DNA of 7,816 bases from an uncultured Bacilli bacterium (GTDB lineage Bacteria; Bacillota_I; Bacilli_A; RF39; UBA660): the NCBI GenBank assembly GCA_934101115.1, contig CAKOPW010000039.1:1-7816 (forward strand), written 5' to 3'. Positions 1 to 5,884 of the stretch are shown one piece after another (within the stretch, counting starts at the first letter, position 1; each line of letters opens with the position of its first letter). The notes under the pieces are model-generated. The model had not been told where the DNA came from, did not search any database, and was given only the letters and a program-made list of their open reading frames with translations. The translations under genes were made by a program, and so were the position numbers.

Positions 1-7
1 TTCACTC

Positions 8-511
8 TTAATGTTCAAATCTCTTATCAGTAAATGTATGACCATACAATAAAGCATATTTCTTTGACGTATTATAAAAATTTTGACTTTCATAAGGATT
101 ATAATTTATATAATTCAATGCCAAATAATACATAACTTTATCAAGTTTTAAATATCCACCAAACAAAATATATCTTCTAAAGTATTCTGTAGATTTATTT
201 GTCTGATGAAGCTTATAATACATTTTACCAATATAATAAAGTAATTCAACATATTTAAATTCATGATAAGCACTTTTAAATATATTTAATGCTTCTTCAT
301 AATTTTCCTTTTTTATTTCTTCATCTGCAGCACTTTTAATTAGATTCATATCATTTACATATTGTTCATAAGAAGATGAAATACTAGTTAAATGTTTAAT
401 TCTATTGGTTAAAACTCTGTTAATATTTATATCTGCGTCTCCCATACTTTTAAGTAAATTACTTGTTTGATAGTAATCCATATTTTCAATATTTTTTAAT
501 AATCCTTCCAT
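8..511 (-). CDS. Small TPR-like helical protein, function unknown
   Basis: I do not recognise a named family. The 167-residue product has no signal peptide, membrane segment or cysteines and should be cytoplasmic. Residues about 61-152 read as helical pairs with tetratricopeptide-like spacing. One unit is ENYEEALNIFKSA (69-81). The next is around LLYYIGKMYYKL (90-101) with STEYFRRY (107-114). A degenerate third covers about 125-152. Such repeats normally mediate protein-protein contacts. The N-terminal 50 residues are a polar helical region of unknown role. The ATG is preceded by AGAGAGGA about nine bases upstream, which supports this start. The gene follows the terminator of the neighbouring 195-residue gene and has its own probable promoter, so it is likely monocistronic at this end. 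The stop lies seven bases from the window edge, so no downstream terminator can be assessed. The coding call is firm; the TPR assignment is tentative. Confidence 0.8.
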   Translation of the reverse strand: MEGLLKNIENMDYYQTSNLLKSMGDADININRVLTNRIKHLTSISSSYEQYVNDMNLIKSAADEEIKKENYEEALNIFKSAYHEFKYVELLYYIGKMYYKLHQTNKSTEYFRRYILFGGYLKLDKVMYYLALNYINYNPYESQNFYNTSKKYALLYGHTFTDKRFEH

Positions 512-543
512 AATTCTAATTCCTCTCTATAATCATTTTTAAT

Positions 544-552
544 ATTCTAACA
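544..552 (-). promoter_or_regulatory. Probable extended -10 promoter for the TPR-like gene
   Basis: The minus strand reads TGTTAGAAT, an extended -10 element (TG-n-TAGAAT), ending 32 bases before the ATG. No good -35 is visible at 16-18 bases, because that region is occupied by the T-tract of the preceding terminator. A start about seven bases downstream would leave a leader of about 25 bases containing the AGAGAGGA ribosome binding site. A weaker TATAGA closer to the gene was discounted because initiation there would remove the ribosome binding site. Confidence 0.4.
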
Positions 553-562
553 AAGATAAAAC

Positions 563-588
563 AAAAAAAATGACAAATTATGTCATTT
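563..588 (-). terminator. Rho-independent terminator of the 195-residue protein gene
   Basis: Read on the minus strand, AAATGACA and TGTCATTT form a perfect 8-bp stem around a five-base loop, followed at once by a run of eight Ts overlapping the 3' arm. The hairpin overlaps the TGA stop of the upstream gene, a compact arrangement also seen at 5855-5884. Confidence 0.8.
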
Positions 589-1170
589 AAGATTAGATAC
601 TCGAACTAATACTTTTTGTAAAGATTTAGTTTTTTTACACCTTAATGCAAGATTATCTCCAGAACTTTTGAGCATATTTATCTCTCTATAAAGCATCTCA
701 TTAATTGTTTCTTCTATATCAGCAACACCTAAAACAATTAGTTCTACCAAAATATCTATGGTTTCTTCGTCGTTAATAATATCATCATCTAAATACCAAA
801 GATATTTTGGAAATCTAACTAATAAATATTCTAAATTATTTTTATCCTTAAGTTCTTCTTTTAAAACCAAATTTCTAAGATAAAAATAAGGTTCTCCTAA
901 CTCATCAACACTTATATCTTCTTTGAAATTTCCGTCACTTAAAGCTTTTAACAATAAAATATCTAAAAATTTTCTAAACTCTTTTTCTTCATCAAAGTTA
1001 ATTGTGAAAAATCTAATCATATCTACTTTCCCATTAAAACCATGTTTTTGAGTAAGAGCATTAGCATATTCATAATTAATAAGTTCTAAATCTTCCTTTT
1101 TTGAGCTTAAAGTTCTAACTAAATAACTATTTCTTATATTTTGAGCTAAATTAATATAATCAGGTAACAT
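583..1170 (-). CDS. Hypothetical protein, 195 residues, unassigned
   Basis: No family was recognised. The product is acidic and appears mostly helical, with no signal peptide or clear transmembrane segment, so it is probably cytoplasmic. The middle has amphipathic helices (FRKFLDILLLKALSDG region) and an acidic stretch (YLDDDIINDEE) before a hydrophobic helix (IDILVELIVLGVADIEETI). The end is basic. The frame stays open upstream to a TTG at 1219-1221, giving 212 residues. That TTG lies inside the T-tract of the previous gene's terminator and coincides with a candidate -35 element. The ATG at 1168-1170 has an AAAGGGAG Shine-Dalgarno six bases upstream, so I use it as the start. The gene lies between two terminators and has its own probable promoter, so it is likely transcribed alone. 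The coding call is firm; the function is unknown. Confidence 0.75.
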   Translation of the reverse strand: MLPDYINLAQNIRNSYLVRTLSSKKEDLELINYEYANALTQKHGFNGKVDMIRFFTINFDEEKEFRKFLDILLLKALSDGNFKEDISVDELGEPYFYLRNLVLKEELKDKNNLEYLLVRFPKYLWYLDDDIINDEETIDILVELIVLGVADIEETINEMLYREINMLKSSGDNLALRCKKTKSLQKVLVRVSNLK

Positions 1171-1192
1171 AGACTTCTCCCTTTTGGGAACT

Positions 1193-1221
1193 AATATATC
1201 ACTTATACTTTGAAAAAGCAA
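1193..1221 (-). promoter_or_regulatory. Probable SigA-type extended -10 promoter for the 195-residue protein gene
   Basis: On the minus strand TTGCTT (1221-1216) is followed after 17 bases by TATATT (1198-1193), preceded by TG-A to give the extended -10 TGATATATT. Initiation near 1186 would give a leader of about 15 bases starting just before the AAAGGGAG ribosome binding site and the ATG at 1170. The -35 overlaps the U-run of the upstream terminator, so termination and initiation share bases. Confidence 0.5.
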
Positions 1222-1244
1222 AAAAAAATGTCCGAAGACATTTT
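1220..1244 (-). terminator. Rho-independent terminator with UUCG tetraloop, after the SPFH gene
   Basis: On the minus strand AAAATGTC pairs perfectly with GACATTTT around a TTCG loop closed by C-G, the extra-stable cUUCGg tetraloop. It continues into an uninterrupted T-run reaching position 1220. It begins one base after the TAA stop of the SPFH gene. Confidence 0.9.
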
Positions 1245-1245
1245 A

Positions 1246-2424
1246 TTAATATTGTTGTTTTCCACAAGAACTGCAGAATTTACCAGTTACTGGAGTTCCA
1301 CAATCTGAACAGAATTTTGGAATATTTGAACTTTCTTCAACATTTTCCTTTTTCTCTTCAACTTTAACATTAGTCATAACAACTTCTGTTGGATTAACAT
1401 TTTGAGTTGGTTGACTTGGTGTAATGTTATTAGCACTATCCATAACATTAGCTCCAACATTTTGGCTCATGTTCATTCCCATAAATCCCATCATTGCTCC
1501 ATTTTCATTTTTAGAAGCATTAACCATTGCATCAGCTGTAGCAGCTGCCATCATACCACTTGGATTAGCTGCATACATATCTCCACGACGTTTTTCTCTT
1601 GATATTTCAGCATCAACTTCTCTAATAATTGCTTTAGATTCATCGCTTGCATTGATGTTAAGTGCCATATCTTGAATTTCTAAACCATATTGTTTAACCC
1701 AAGATTCATCAAGTAAATCATTCATTACTTTAACTACTTCATTTTTATACTTTTGAACTGTATTAAATGAAATATTATTAGTAGTCATTAAATCAGCTAT
1801 ACAAGTTGAAACATTGCTTGTAAATTCCATTTTTAATTGACCACCAACTACGTCATCAACGCTAACTTCATCTTTAGGCATTGATCCTAAAACATTAGTT
1901 ATTAAGATTGTTGGGTCTACTACTTTAAATGAATATTCTCCAAAAAAAGTAATTTCAACACTTCCATAAACTGGATCAAAAATTGTTTCTGTATTAGTAG
2001 AACCAAATTTGTTTCCTGTAATGTTTAAAAGATTTACATAGTAAACTCTTTGATCATGAGCGGGTTGTCCACCAAAAGTAATACGATTTCCAATTTTTTT
2101 AATTGAATCTCCTATTCCTTTAAAGAATCCACCTTCAAATACACTTGGTTCACTTGATTGATCCCAAATAAATTCTCCAGCTTCAGCACTAAATTCTTTG
2201 ATTGCTCCATTGTCAACAATCATCATTGCATATCCTTCAGGTATAACAATTTTACTTCCATTAGTTATTATACCTTCAGTTGGATTTGAGTTCCCGCTTC
2301 CGTGATTAACAACTCCCTTTTGAACTAAAACAGTTTTATCACTTGTTGCAGGTGTAATAAACTCCTTAAATTGATCTCCAACAACTTGAGATATTGAACC
2401 AGTTGTTGCCTTTAATAATCCCAT
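1246..2424 (-). CDS. SPFH-domain (YdjI-type) protein with C-terminal zinc ribbon
   Basis: This 392-residue protein resembles the Bacillus YdjI type of cytoplasmic SPFH (stomatin/prohibitin-like) proteins, often annotated virion core protein-like. Diagnostic stretches are the N-terminal MGLLKATTG with DQFKEFI (17-23), the ITNGSKIVIPEGYAMMIVDNG segment (53-73), GEFIWD (83-88) and the beta-rich core around 125-255. Residues about 282-365 are a low-complexity Met/Asn/Ala-rich linker. The tail carries a zinc ribbon with Cys372, Cys375, Cys384 and Cys387 (FCSDCG and FCSSCG). Family members are thought to assemble into membrane-associated scaffolds; in Bacillus, YdjI is linked to PspA-type envelope-stress response. 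Unlike classical SPFH proteins there is no N-terminal membrane anchor. The ATG start is supported by the family-typical N-terminus; its Shine-Dalgarno is weak (AGAAAGAAG). It has its own promoter and terminator. No pspA-like gene is in the window. Confidence 0.9.
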   Translation of the reverse strand: MGLLKATTGSISQVVGDQFKEFITPATSDKTVLVQKGVVNHGSGNSNPTEGIITNGSKIVIPEGYAMMIVDNGAIKEFSAEAGEFIWDQSSEPSVFEGGFFKGIGDSIKKIGNRITFGGQPAHDQRVYYVNLLNITGNKFGSTNTETIFDPVYGSVEITFFGEYSFKVVDPTILITNVLGSMPKDEVSVDDVVGGQLKMEFTSNVSTCIADLMTTNNISFNTVQKYKNEVVKVMNDLLDESWVKQYGLEIQDMALNINASDESKAIIREVDAEISREKRRGDMYAANPSGMMAAATADAMVNASKNENGAMMGFMGMNMSQNVGANVMDSANNITPSQPTQNVNPTEVVMTNVKVEEKKENVEESSNIPKFCSDCGTPVTGKFCSSCGKQQY

Positions 2425-2474
2425 AAATTCACTTCTTTCTATTTTTTAGAGTACATCTTATTCCCTATAGATTA

Positions 2475-2502
2475 ATTATATCATAAGATAAGTTTTTAAG
2501 AA
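2475..2502 (-). promoter_or_regulatory. Extended -10 promoter of the SPFH gene
   Basis: On the minus strand TGATATAAT (2483-2475) is a full-consensus extended -10. A weak TTCTTA lies 16 bases upstream (2502-2497) as a possible -35. Initiation near 2468 would give a leader of about 44 bases. No convincing terminator follows the upstream peptidase gene, so read-through may add to expression. Confidence 0.65.
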
Positions 2503-2512
2503 TATTATTTGT

Positions 2513-3763
2513 CTATTCCTTTACATCTTTAAATTCTTTAGCATATAAATAATTGCTGAAATCCATTCTTTCTATTAGACTTTTCATTTCTTCAAAACTC
2601 ATGTTTTCTACAAAATCAATTCCTTCATTATAATAAATATCAAAATCCAATATATTGTCTGTAAGGCTTTTTCTAATTAGATTATGATTCTTTTCTCTTT
2701 TAATAATACCAATTAAACTTTCTCTTTTCCACAATTCAAAATATTCCTTATCCATATAAAGATTATCAAATACATCTTGAATAATACCTCTTGCTTTATC
2801 ATGTTCAGTTGTATTTAAAACAACTCTAACCACTAAAACATTAGGCGTAATAAAATCTTTTGAGCAAGAAAATGAAAATGCTGATAGATGTTCATCTTTA
2901 ACTCTTTTATAAGCTTTTGAGTTATCTGAAAAATTATATGTTAAAAAACATGAAATATAATAATCAAGTTTCAATCTTTCTTCTTTTGTAAAATTACTTA
3001 AATCTATTTTAAATTCTAACGAACAAATAGGATCATACTTTTCATCTATAATAGTAATTTCATTTTTTTCATACTCACAAGTATCCTCTTCATCCAATAC
3101 TTGATATTCTATAACCGGAATATTATATTCATCATATATATCCTCCACATATTTTAATATATCATCAGTATCAAAATTTCCACTTATAGAAAGTATTTGA
3201 TTACTTGGTTGATACATAATTTCATGAACCCGGTTTAATTCTTGAACACTTATTTTTAAAACATCATCAATTTCTCCTAAATTTCCGACAAATCTTGTCT
3301 TATTATTAACAAGAAAAGAAACAGCTTCATTAAATTTATAATGACCTCTGTCCTTACTTCTAATGATTTCATCAACAATAGGTTTTTTTATCTCTTCTAA
3401 TTTTTCTTCATTAAAATCTATAACATTGATATAATCTAGTAACACTTTTAAATGCTTTTTAAAGTCTTTTATAGTTTTAATTGGAAAATAAGTGGTTTTT
3501 GAAGAAGTAAATCCATTATAATTAACATAGTTATCATTGAAGTAAGCTGAAACATTTCCATAAATACTATTTTCTATTAAAGTATGTTCAAGTAAATGAG
3601 CAAGACCTGGTTTAATTTCAATGATTTCATCTCCAACTTTTACATGACTTACTTTTGTTCCATATTTTACAGTCAAAACAGCTGATGTTTGATTTTTGCT
3701 TTTATCTTCAACCAAAACCATTGTAAGACCATTTTTTAGTTTTTTAATCGTTGTTTTTATCAT
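2513..3763 (-). CDS. ymfH: M16 family zinc peptidase, YmfH-like (catalytic partner)
   Basis: This 416-residue protein has the two-lobed M16B (pitrilysin-like) fold. The inverted zinc motif HLLEH is at residues 56-60: His56 and His60 are zinc ligands and Glu59 is the catalytic base. It follows KPGLA, as in YmfH-type enzymes. The third ligand is most likely Glu132 in the KKPIVDEI segment. ISGNFD (193-198) marks the end of the first lobe. The second lobe lacks the usual Arg...Tyr pair: around 287-298 it reads RVKDEHLSAFSF. That pair is present in the upstream gene, so the two proteins probably form one complete active site. The family is intracellular and there is no signal peptide. In Bacillus the ymfF/ymfH pair has been associated with modification of elongation factor P; whether that holds here is inference. 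The ATG has an AGAGGTG ribosome binding site six bases upstream and overlaps the end of the ymfF-like gene by 20 bases, implying translational coupling. Confidence 0.88.
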   Translation of the reverse strand: MIKTTIKKLKNGLTMVLVEDKSKNQTSAVLTVKYGTKVSHVKVGDEIIEIKPGLAHLLEHTLIENSIYGNVSAYFNDNYVNYNGFTSSKTTYFPIKTIKDFKKHLKVLLDYINVIDFNEEKLEEIKKPIVDEIIRSKDRGHYKFNEAVSFLVNNKTRFVGNLGEIDDVLKISVQELNRVHEIMYQPSNQILSISGNFDTDDILKYVEDIYDEYNIPVIEYQVLDEEDTCEYEKNEITIIDEKYDPICSLEFKIDLSNFTKEERLKLDYYISCFLTYNFSDNSKAYKRVKDEHLSAFSFSCSKDFITPNVLVVRVVLNTTEHDKARGIIQDVFDNLYMDKEYFELWKRESLIGIIKREKNHNLIRKSLTDNILDFDIYYNEGIDFVENMSFEEMKSLIERMDFSNYLYAKEFKDVKE

Positions 3764-5000
3764 TTCCTACACCTCTAAATATAATTGTACTTGTATGTTT
3801 TACATTTTGAATGAAATCAAGCATATCATCAACCGTTGTTTCTTCATACAATTTTGCCACTTTTTCCAAACCATTTAATTCTAAATCAGCATTAAATTTC
3901 TTATCTAGCTCATTAAATGAATCATCCTCCTCAACCAACAAATCATAACTAACATATTTTTGTGCTTTACTTAAACATTCAGCTAAAACTTTTCTATCTT
4001 TTAAACTCTCAAATACCTCATTTACTAGCTTAATGGCTTCATCTATATTTTTATCTTGTATCAAAGCATCAACAAATAATATTCCTGATCTTGCTCTAGT
4101 ATGAGTTCCCGCATGATAAACTAAATTATGTTCTGTTCTTAAAGTTTTAAATATCAGATGATTTTCTTTCGAAGATAAAAAGTCATTTAATTGAGATAAT
4201 CTAAAGTAGTTATCCTCAGTAACTTCCACTTGATATACCATAACAAGTTCAGTTTGATTAAATTTAGTTGGTATTTCAATATTCTTTTCAGCTACAATTG
4301 GTAATAAAGTCATATAATTTTTTTCAACTTTTATTTCTTTCTTACTTAAAGGATAATATTTAGCAAATAACTTATCTAAAGTATTCTTTTCTACATTTCC
4401 ATAAACATATATAAAAGGCTTATTATTATAGATATTTTCTAGATATAGCTCATATAATCTTTCATTATTTAATTTTTCTAATGCTTCTTTATAATGTTCA
4501 CTTGTTATTCCTGTTAATTCTTCTTTATCAACTATATCCCATAATTTTTTATCATTATAAGAATCTATATTTTCATCAGACATTTTATCTGCTCTAATTA
4601 AATAATTCTTTTCATAATCAAATTGAGATTGATCAAATTTTTTATCTTTGATATATGGTTTCATCAAAGAATCTATTGCAAAAGAAAATGCTTCTTCAAT
4701 GCTATAATCTTTAATTAAATTTTCTCTTGGTATTTCAAAAGCATATTTCAAAAAAAATGTTGAACCAATTGAAATCGAAGTTAACCAATTATCAATTACT
4801 CCACTTTTAATTCTAGCCTTATTATATTCTTCATTTTCTGGATACTTTTCACTTGTTTTGGTTATTATATCATTAAGAATCTTAACATAAGATCCTTCAC
4901 CTTTAACATAATTAACCGGAAAAAAGAACTGAAAAACAACTGTATCTATTTTATCAGTCTTTATCAATGTATAATCGTTTTTAAAATTCAAATACTTCAT
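3744..5000 (-). CDS. ymfF: M16 family peptidase-like protein, YmfF-like (non-zinc partner)
   Basis: This 418-residue M16-fold protein lacks the HxxEH zinc motif completely: the corresponding N-terminal region (about 35-85) has no His-x-x-Glu-His. It keeps the second-lobe substrate-binding signature LRTEHNLVYHAGT (287-299), with Arg288 and Tyr295 matching the conserved M16 Arg/Tyr pair, and the domain-end GNV at 201-203. This is the usual division of labour in bacterial M16 pairs, where one subunit carries zinc and the other completes the active site. It is thus the likely partner of the gene that follows. No signal peptide is present, so it should be cytosolic. The ATG has a GTGAGGT ribosome binding site about five bases upstream. 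It lies 28 bases after sigG and overlaps the downstream peptidase gene by 20 bases, so the three genes look like one operon. The symbol follows the Bacillus pair by architecture and is less certain than the M16 assignment. Confidence 0.85.
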   Translation of the reverse strand: MKYLNFKNDYTLIKTDKIDTVVFQFFFPVNYVKGEGSYVKILNDIITKTSEKYPENEEYNKARIKSGVIDNWLTSISIGSTFFLKYAFEIPRENLIKDYSIEEAFSFAIDSLMKPYIKDKKFDQSQFDYEKNYLIRADKMSDENIDSYNDKKLWDIVDKEELTGITSEHYKEALEKLNNERLYELYLENIYNNKPFIYVYGNVEKNTLDKLFAKYYPLSKKEIKVEKNYMTLLPIVAEKNIEIPTKFNQTELVMVYQVEVTEDNYFRLSQLNDFLSSKENHLIFKTLRTEHNLVYHAGTHTRARSGILFVDALIQDKNIDEAIKLVNEVFESLKDRKVLAECLSKAQKYVSYDLLVEEDDSFNELDKKFNADLELNGLEKVAKLYEETTVDDMLDFIQNVKHTSTIIFRGVGNDKNND

Positions 5001-5020
5001 AATTTACCTCACTTGAAATT

Positions 5021-5049
5021 ATTATACATTATTTAATATATTTTTTCAC
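5021..5049 (-). promoter_or_regulatory. Possible internal SigA promoter for the M16 pair
   Basis: On the minus strand GTGAAA (5049-5044) lies exactly 17 bases upstream of a perfect TATAAT (5026-5021). The -35 falls in the last codons of sigG. Initiation near 5014 would leave the GTGAGGT ribosome binding site at the very 5' end of the transcript, which is tight. AT-rich sequence yields such matches by chance, so this is a candidate only. If real, it would give the peptidases vegetative expression independent of SigG. Confidence 0.35.
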
Positions 5050-5811
5050 ATTATTTATAGCATTTTTTTCTATTCTTGATATCTGAGCTTGACTTACACC
5101 TAATTCAGAAGCTAATTCCATTTGAGTTTTACCAACAATATATCTGCTAATTAAAATATTTTTTTCGCGTGCTTTAATATATTTCAAAGCACGATTTAAA
5201 GATATAATCAAGTCTTTATCAATGCTGTCATATCTCTCATCTTTTAACTGATCAAGTAAATATATTGTATCTCCTCCATCATTATAAATTGGATCATATA
5301 TACTCATTGGTTCTCTTAAAGAGTCATAAGCTTCCTTAAGTTCATATTCTGTTATACCAAGCTCCATTAAAATATCTTCATTTTTAGGTTCTACACCATG
5401 AATACTTTGATATAAATCTTTATATTTCATAATTTTATAAGCAAGATCTCTGATACTTCTAGTAACTCTTATAGTATTAGAATCCCTTATATATCTTTTA
5501 ACTTCACCTAAAATTAAAGGCACGGCGTATGTTGAAAAAAGGCAGTTAAATGATGGATCAAAATTTTCAATTGCCTTCATAAGCCCAACACAACCAATTT
5601 GAAATAAATCATTCATATCATTTTTACCATTGTTATATTTTTTTATTATTGAAAGAACCAATCTTAAATTACCATTTGCTATTTCCTCTTTAGCATGTGT
5701 ATCTCCCTCTTTAAATTTTTTAAATAATTCATCCATTTCTTCTTTGCTTAGTACTTTTAAGTCATTCGTGTTTATACCATTTATTTCTACTTTATTTTTT
5801 ATATTTCTCAC
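5029..5811 (-). CDS. sigG: Sporulation sigma factor SigG (late forespore)
   Basis: The 260-residue product is a SigF/SigG-class sigma-70 family factor, the same length as Bacillus SigG. The N-terminal NKVEINGINT (6-15) is the SigG-specific leader that SigF lacks. Region 2 includes NGNLRLVLSI (47-56), DLFQIGCVGLMKAI (68-81) and FSTYAVPLILGEVKRYIRD (92-110). SNTIRVTRSIRD (111-122) leads into region 3. PIYNDGGD (174-181) is typical of SigG. The region 4.2 helix-turn-helix is GKTQMELASELGVSQAQISR (227-246). It should direct RNA polymerase to late forespore genes such as those for small acid-soluble proteins. The start is unusual. The GTG at 5809-5811 sits inside the best Shine-Dalgarno (GAGGTGAG), with no other site upstream, so true initiation may be at the ATA codon at 5800-5802, giving a 257-residue protein beginning xKNKVEI. 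The gene is preceded by a SigG-like promoter and followed closely by two M16 genes. The usual spoIIGA-sigE neighbours are not in the window. Confidence 0.95.
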   Translation of the reverse strand: MRNIKNKVEINGINTNDLKVLSKEEMDELFKKFKEGDTHAKEEIANGNLRLVLSIIKKYNNGKNDMNDLFQIGCVGLMKAIENFDPSFNCLFSTYAVPLILGEVKRYIRDSNTIRVTRSIRDLAYKIMKYKDLYQSIHGVEPKNEDILMELGITEYELKEAYDSLREPMSIYDPIYNDGGDTIYLLDQLKDERYDSIDKDLIISLNRALKYIKAREKNILISRYIVGKTQMELASELGVSQAQISRIEKNAINNVKKYIK

Positions 5812-5814
5812 CTC
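5807..5814 (-). promoter_or_regulatory. Shine-Dalgarno overlapping the apparent GTG start of sigG
   Basis: The minus strand reads GAGGTGAG, a near-perfect complement of the 16S rRNA 3' end, and the apparent GTG start lies within it. The distance from GAGG to the in-frame ATA at 5800-5802 is eight bases, an optimal spacing. No ribosome binding site lies 5-12 bases before the GTG itself. Confidence 0.5.
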
Positions 5815-5819
5815 ACATT

Positions 5820-5850
5820 TATAATGAGGATAATTTCTTTATTTTATTCA
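5820..5850 (-). promoter_or_regulatory. SigG/SigF-type forespore promoter of sigG
   Basis: On the minus strand TGAATA (5850-5845) is followed after 18 bases by CATTATA (5826-5820). These match the Bacillus SigG consensus (-35 TGnATR-like, -10 CATnnTA). This fits the known autoregulation of sigG in Bacillus, where SigF also starts transcription. The predicted start near 5813 leaves an extremely short leader, two to four bases before the GTG or about a dozen before the ATA. The -35 lies just beyond the T-run of the preceding terminator. Confidence 0.65.
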
Positions 5851-5854
5851 AAAT

Positions 5855-5884
5855 AAAAACTTAACTAATTAAATAGCTAAGTTT
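5855..5884 (-). terminator. Rho-independent terminator after the surface protein gene
   Basis: On the minus strand AAACTTAGCTA pairs with TAGTTAAGTTT, an 11-bp stem with one G-U pair, around the loop TTTAAT. A TTTTTATTTT run follows. The stem overlaps the TAA stop and separates the surface gene from sigG. Confidence 0.88.

Noticed and set aside
1178..1191. Small TTCCC/GGGAG hairpin covering the ribosome binding site of the 195-residue protein gene
   Set aside because: The predicted transcription start near 1186 falls inside the 5' arm, so the hairpin probably does not form in the mRNA.
1402..1675. Plus-strand open frames opposite the SPFH gene
   Set aside because: They are antisense to a well-supported conserved gene, overlap each other, have no ribosome binding site and encode no recognisable domain.
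3696..3878. Plus-strand open frame across the overlap of the two M16 genes
   Set aside because: It is fully antisense to both conserved peptidase genes and has no initiation signal.
5630..5824. Plus-strand open frame opposite the sigG N-terminus
   Set aside because: It is antisense to sigG; the hydrophobic product is what a T-rich complement produces.
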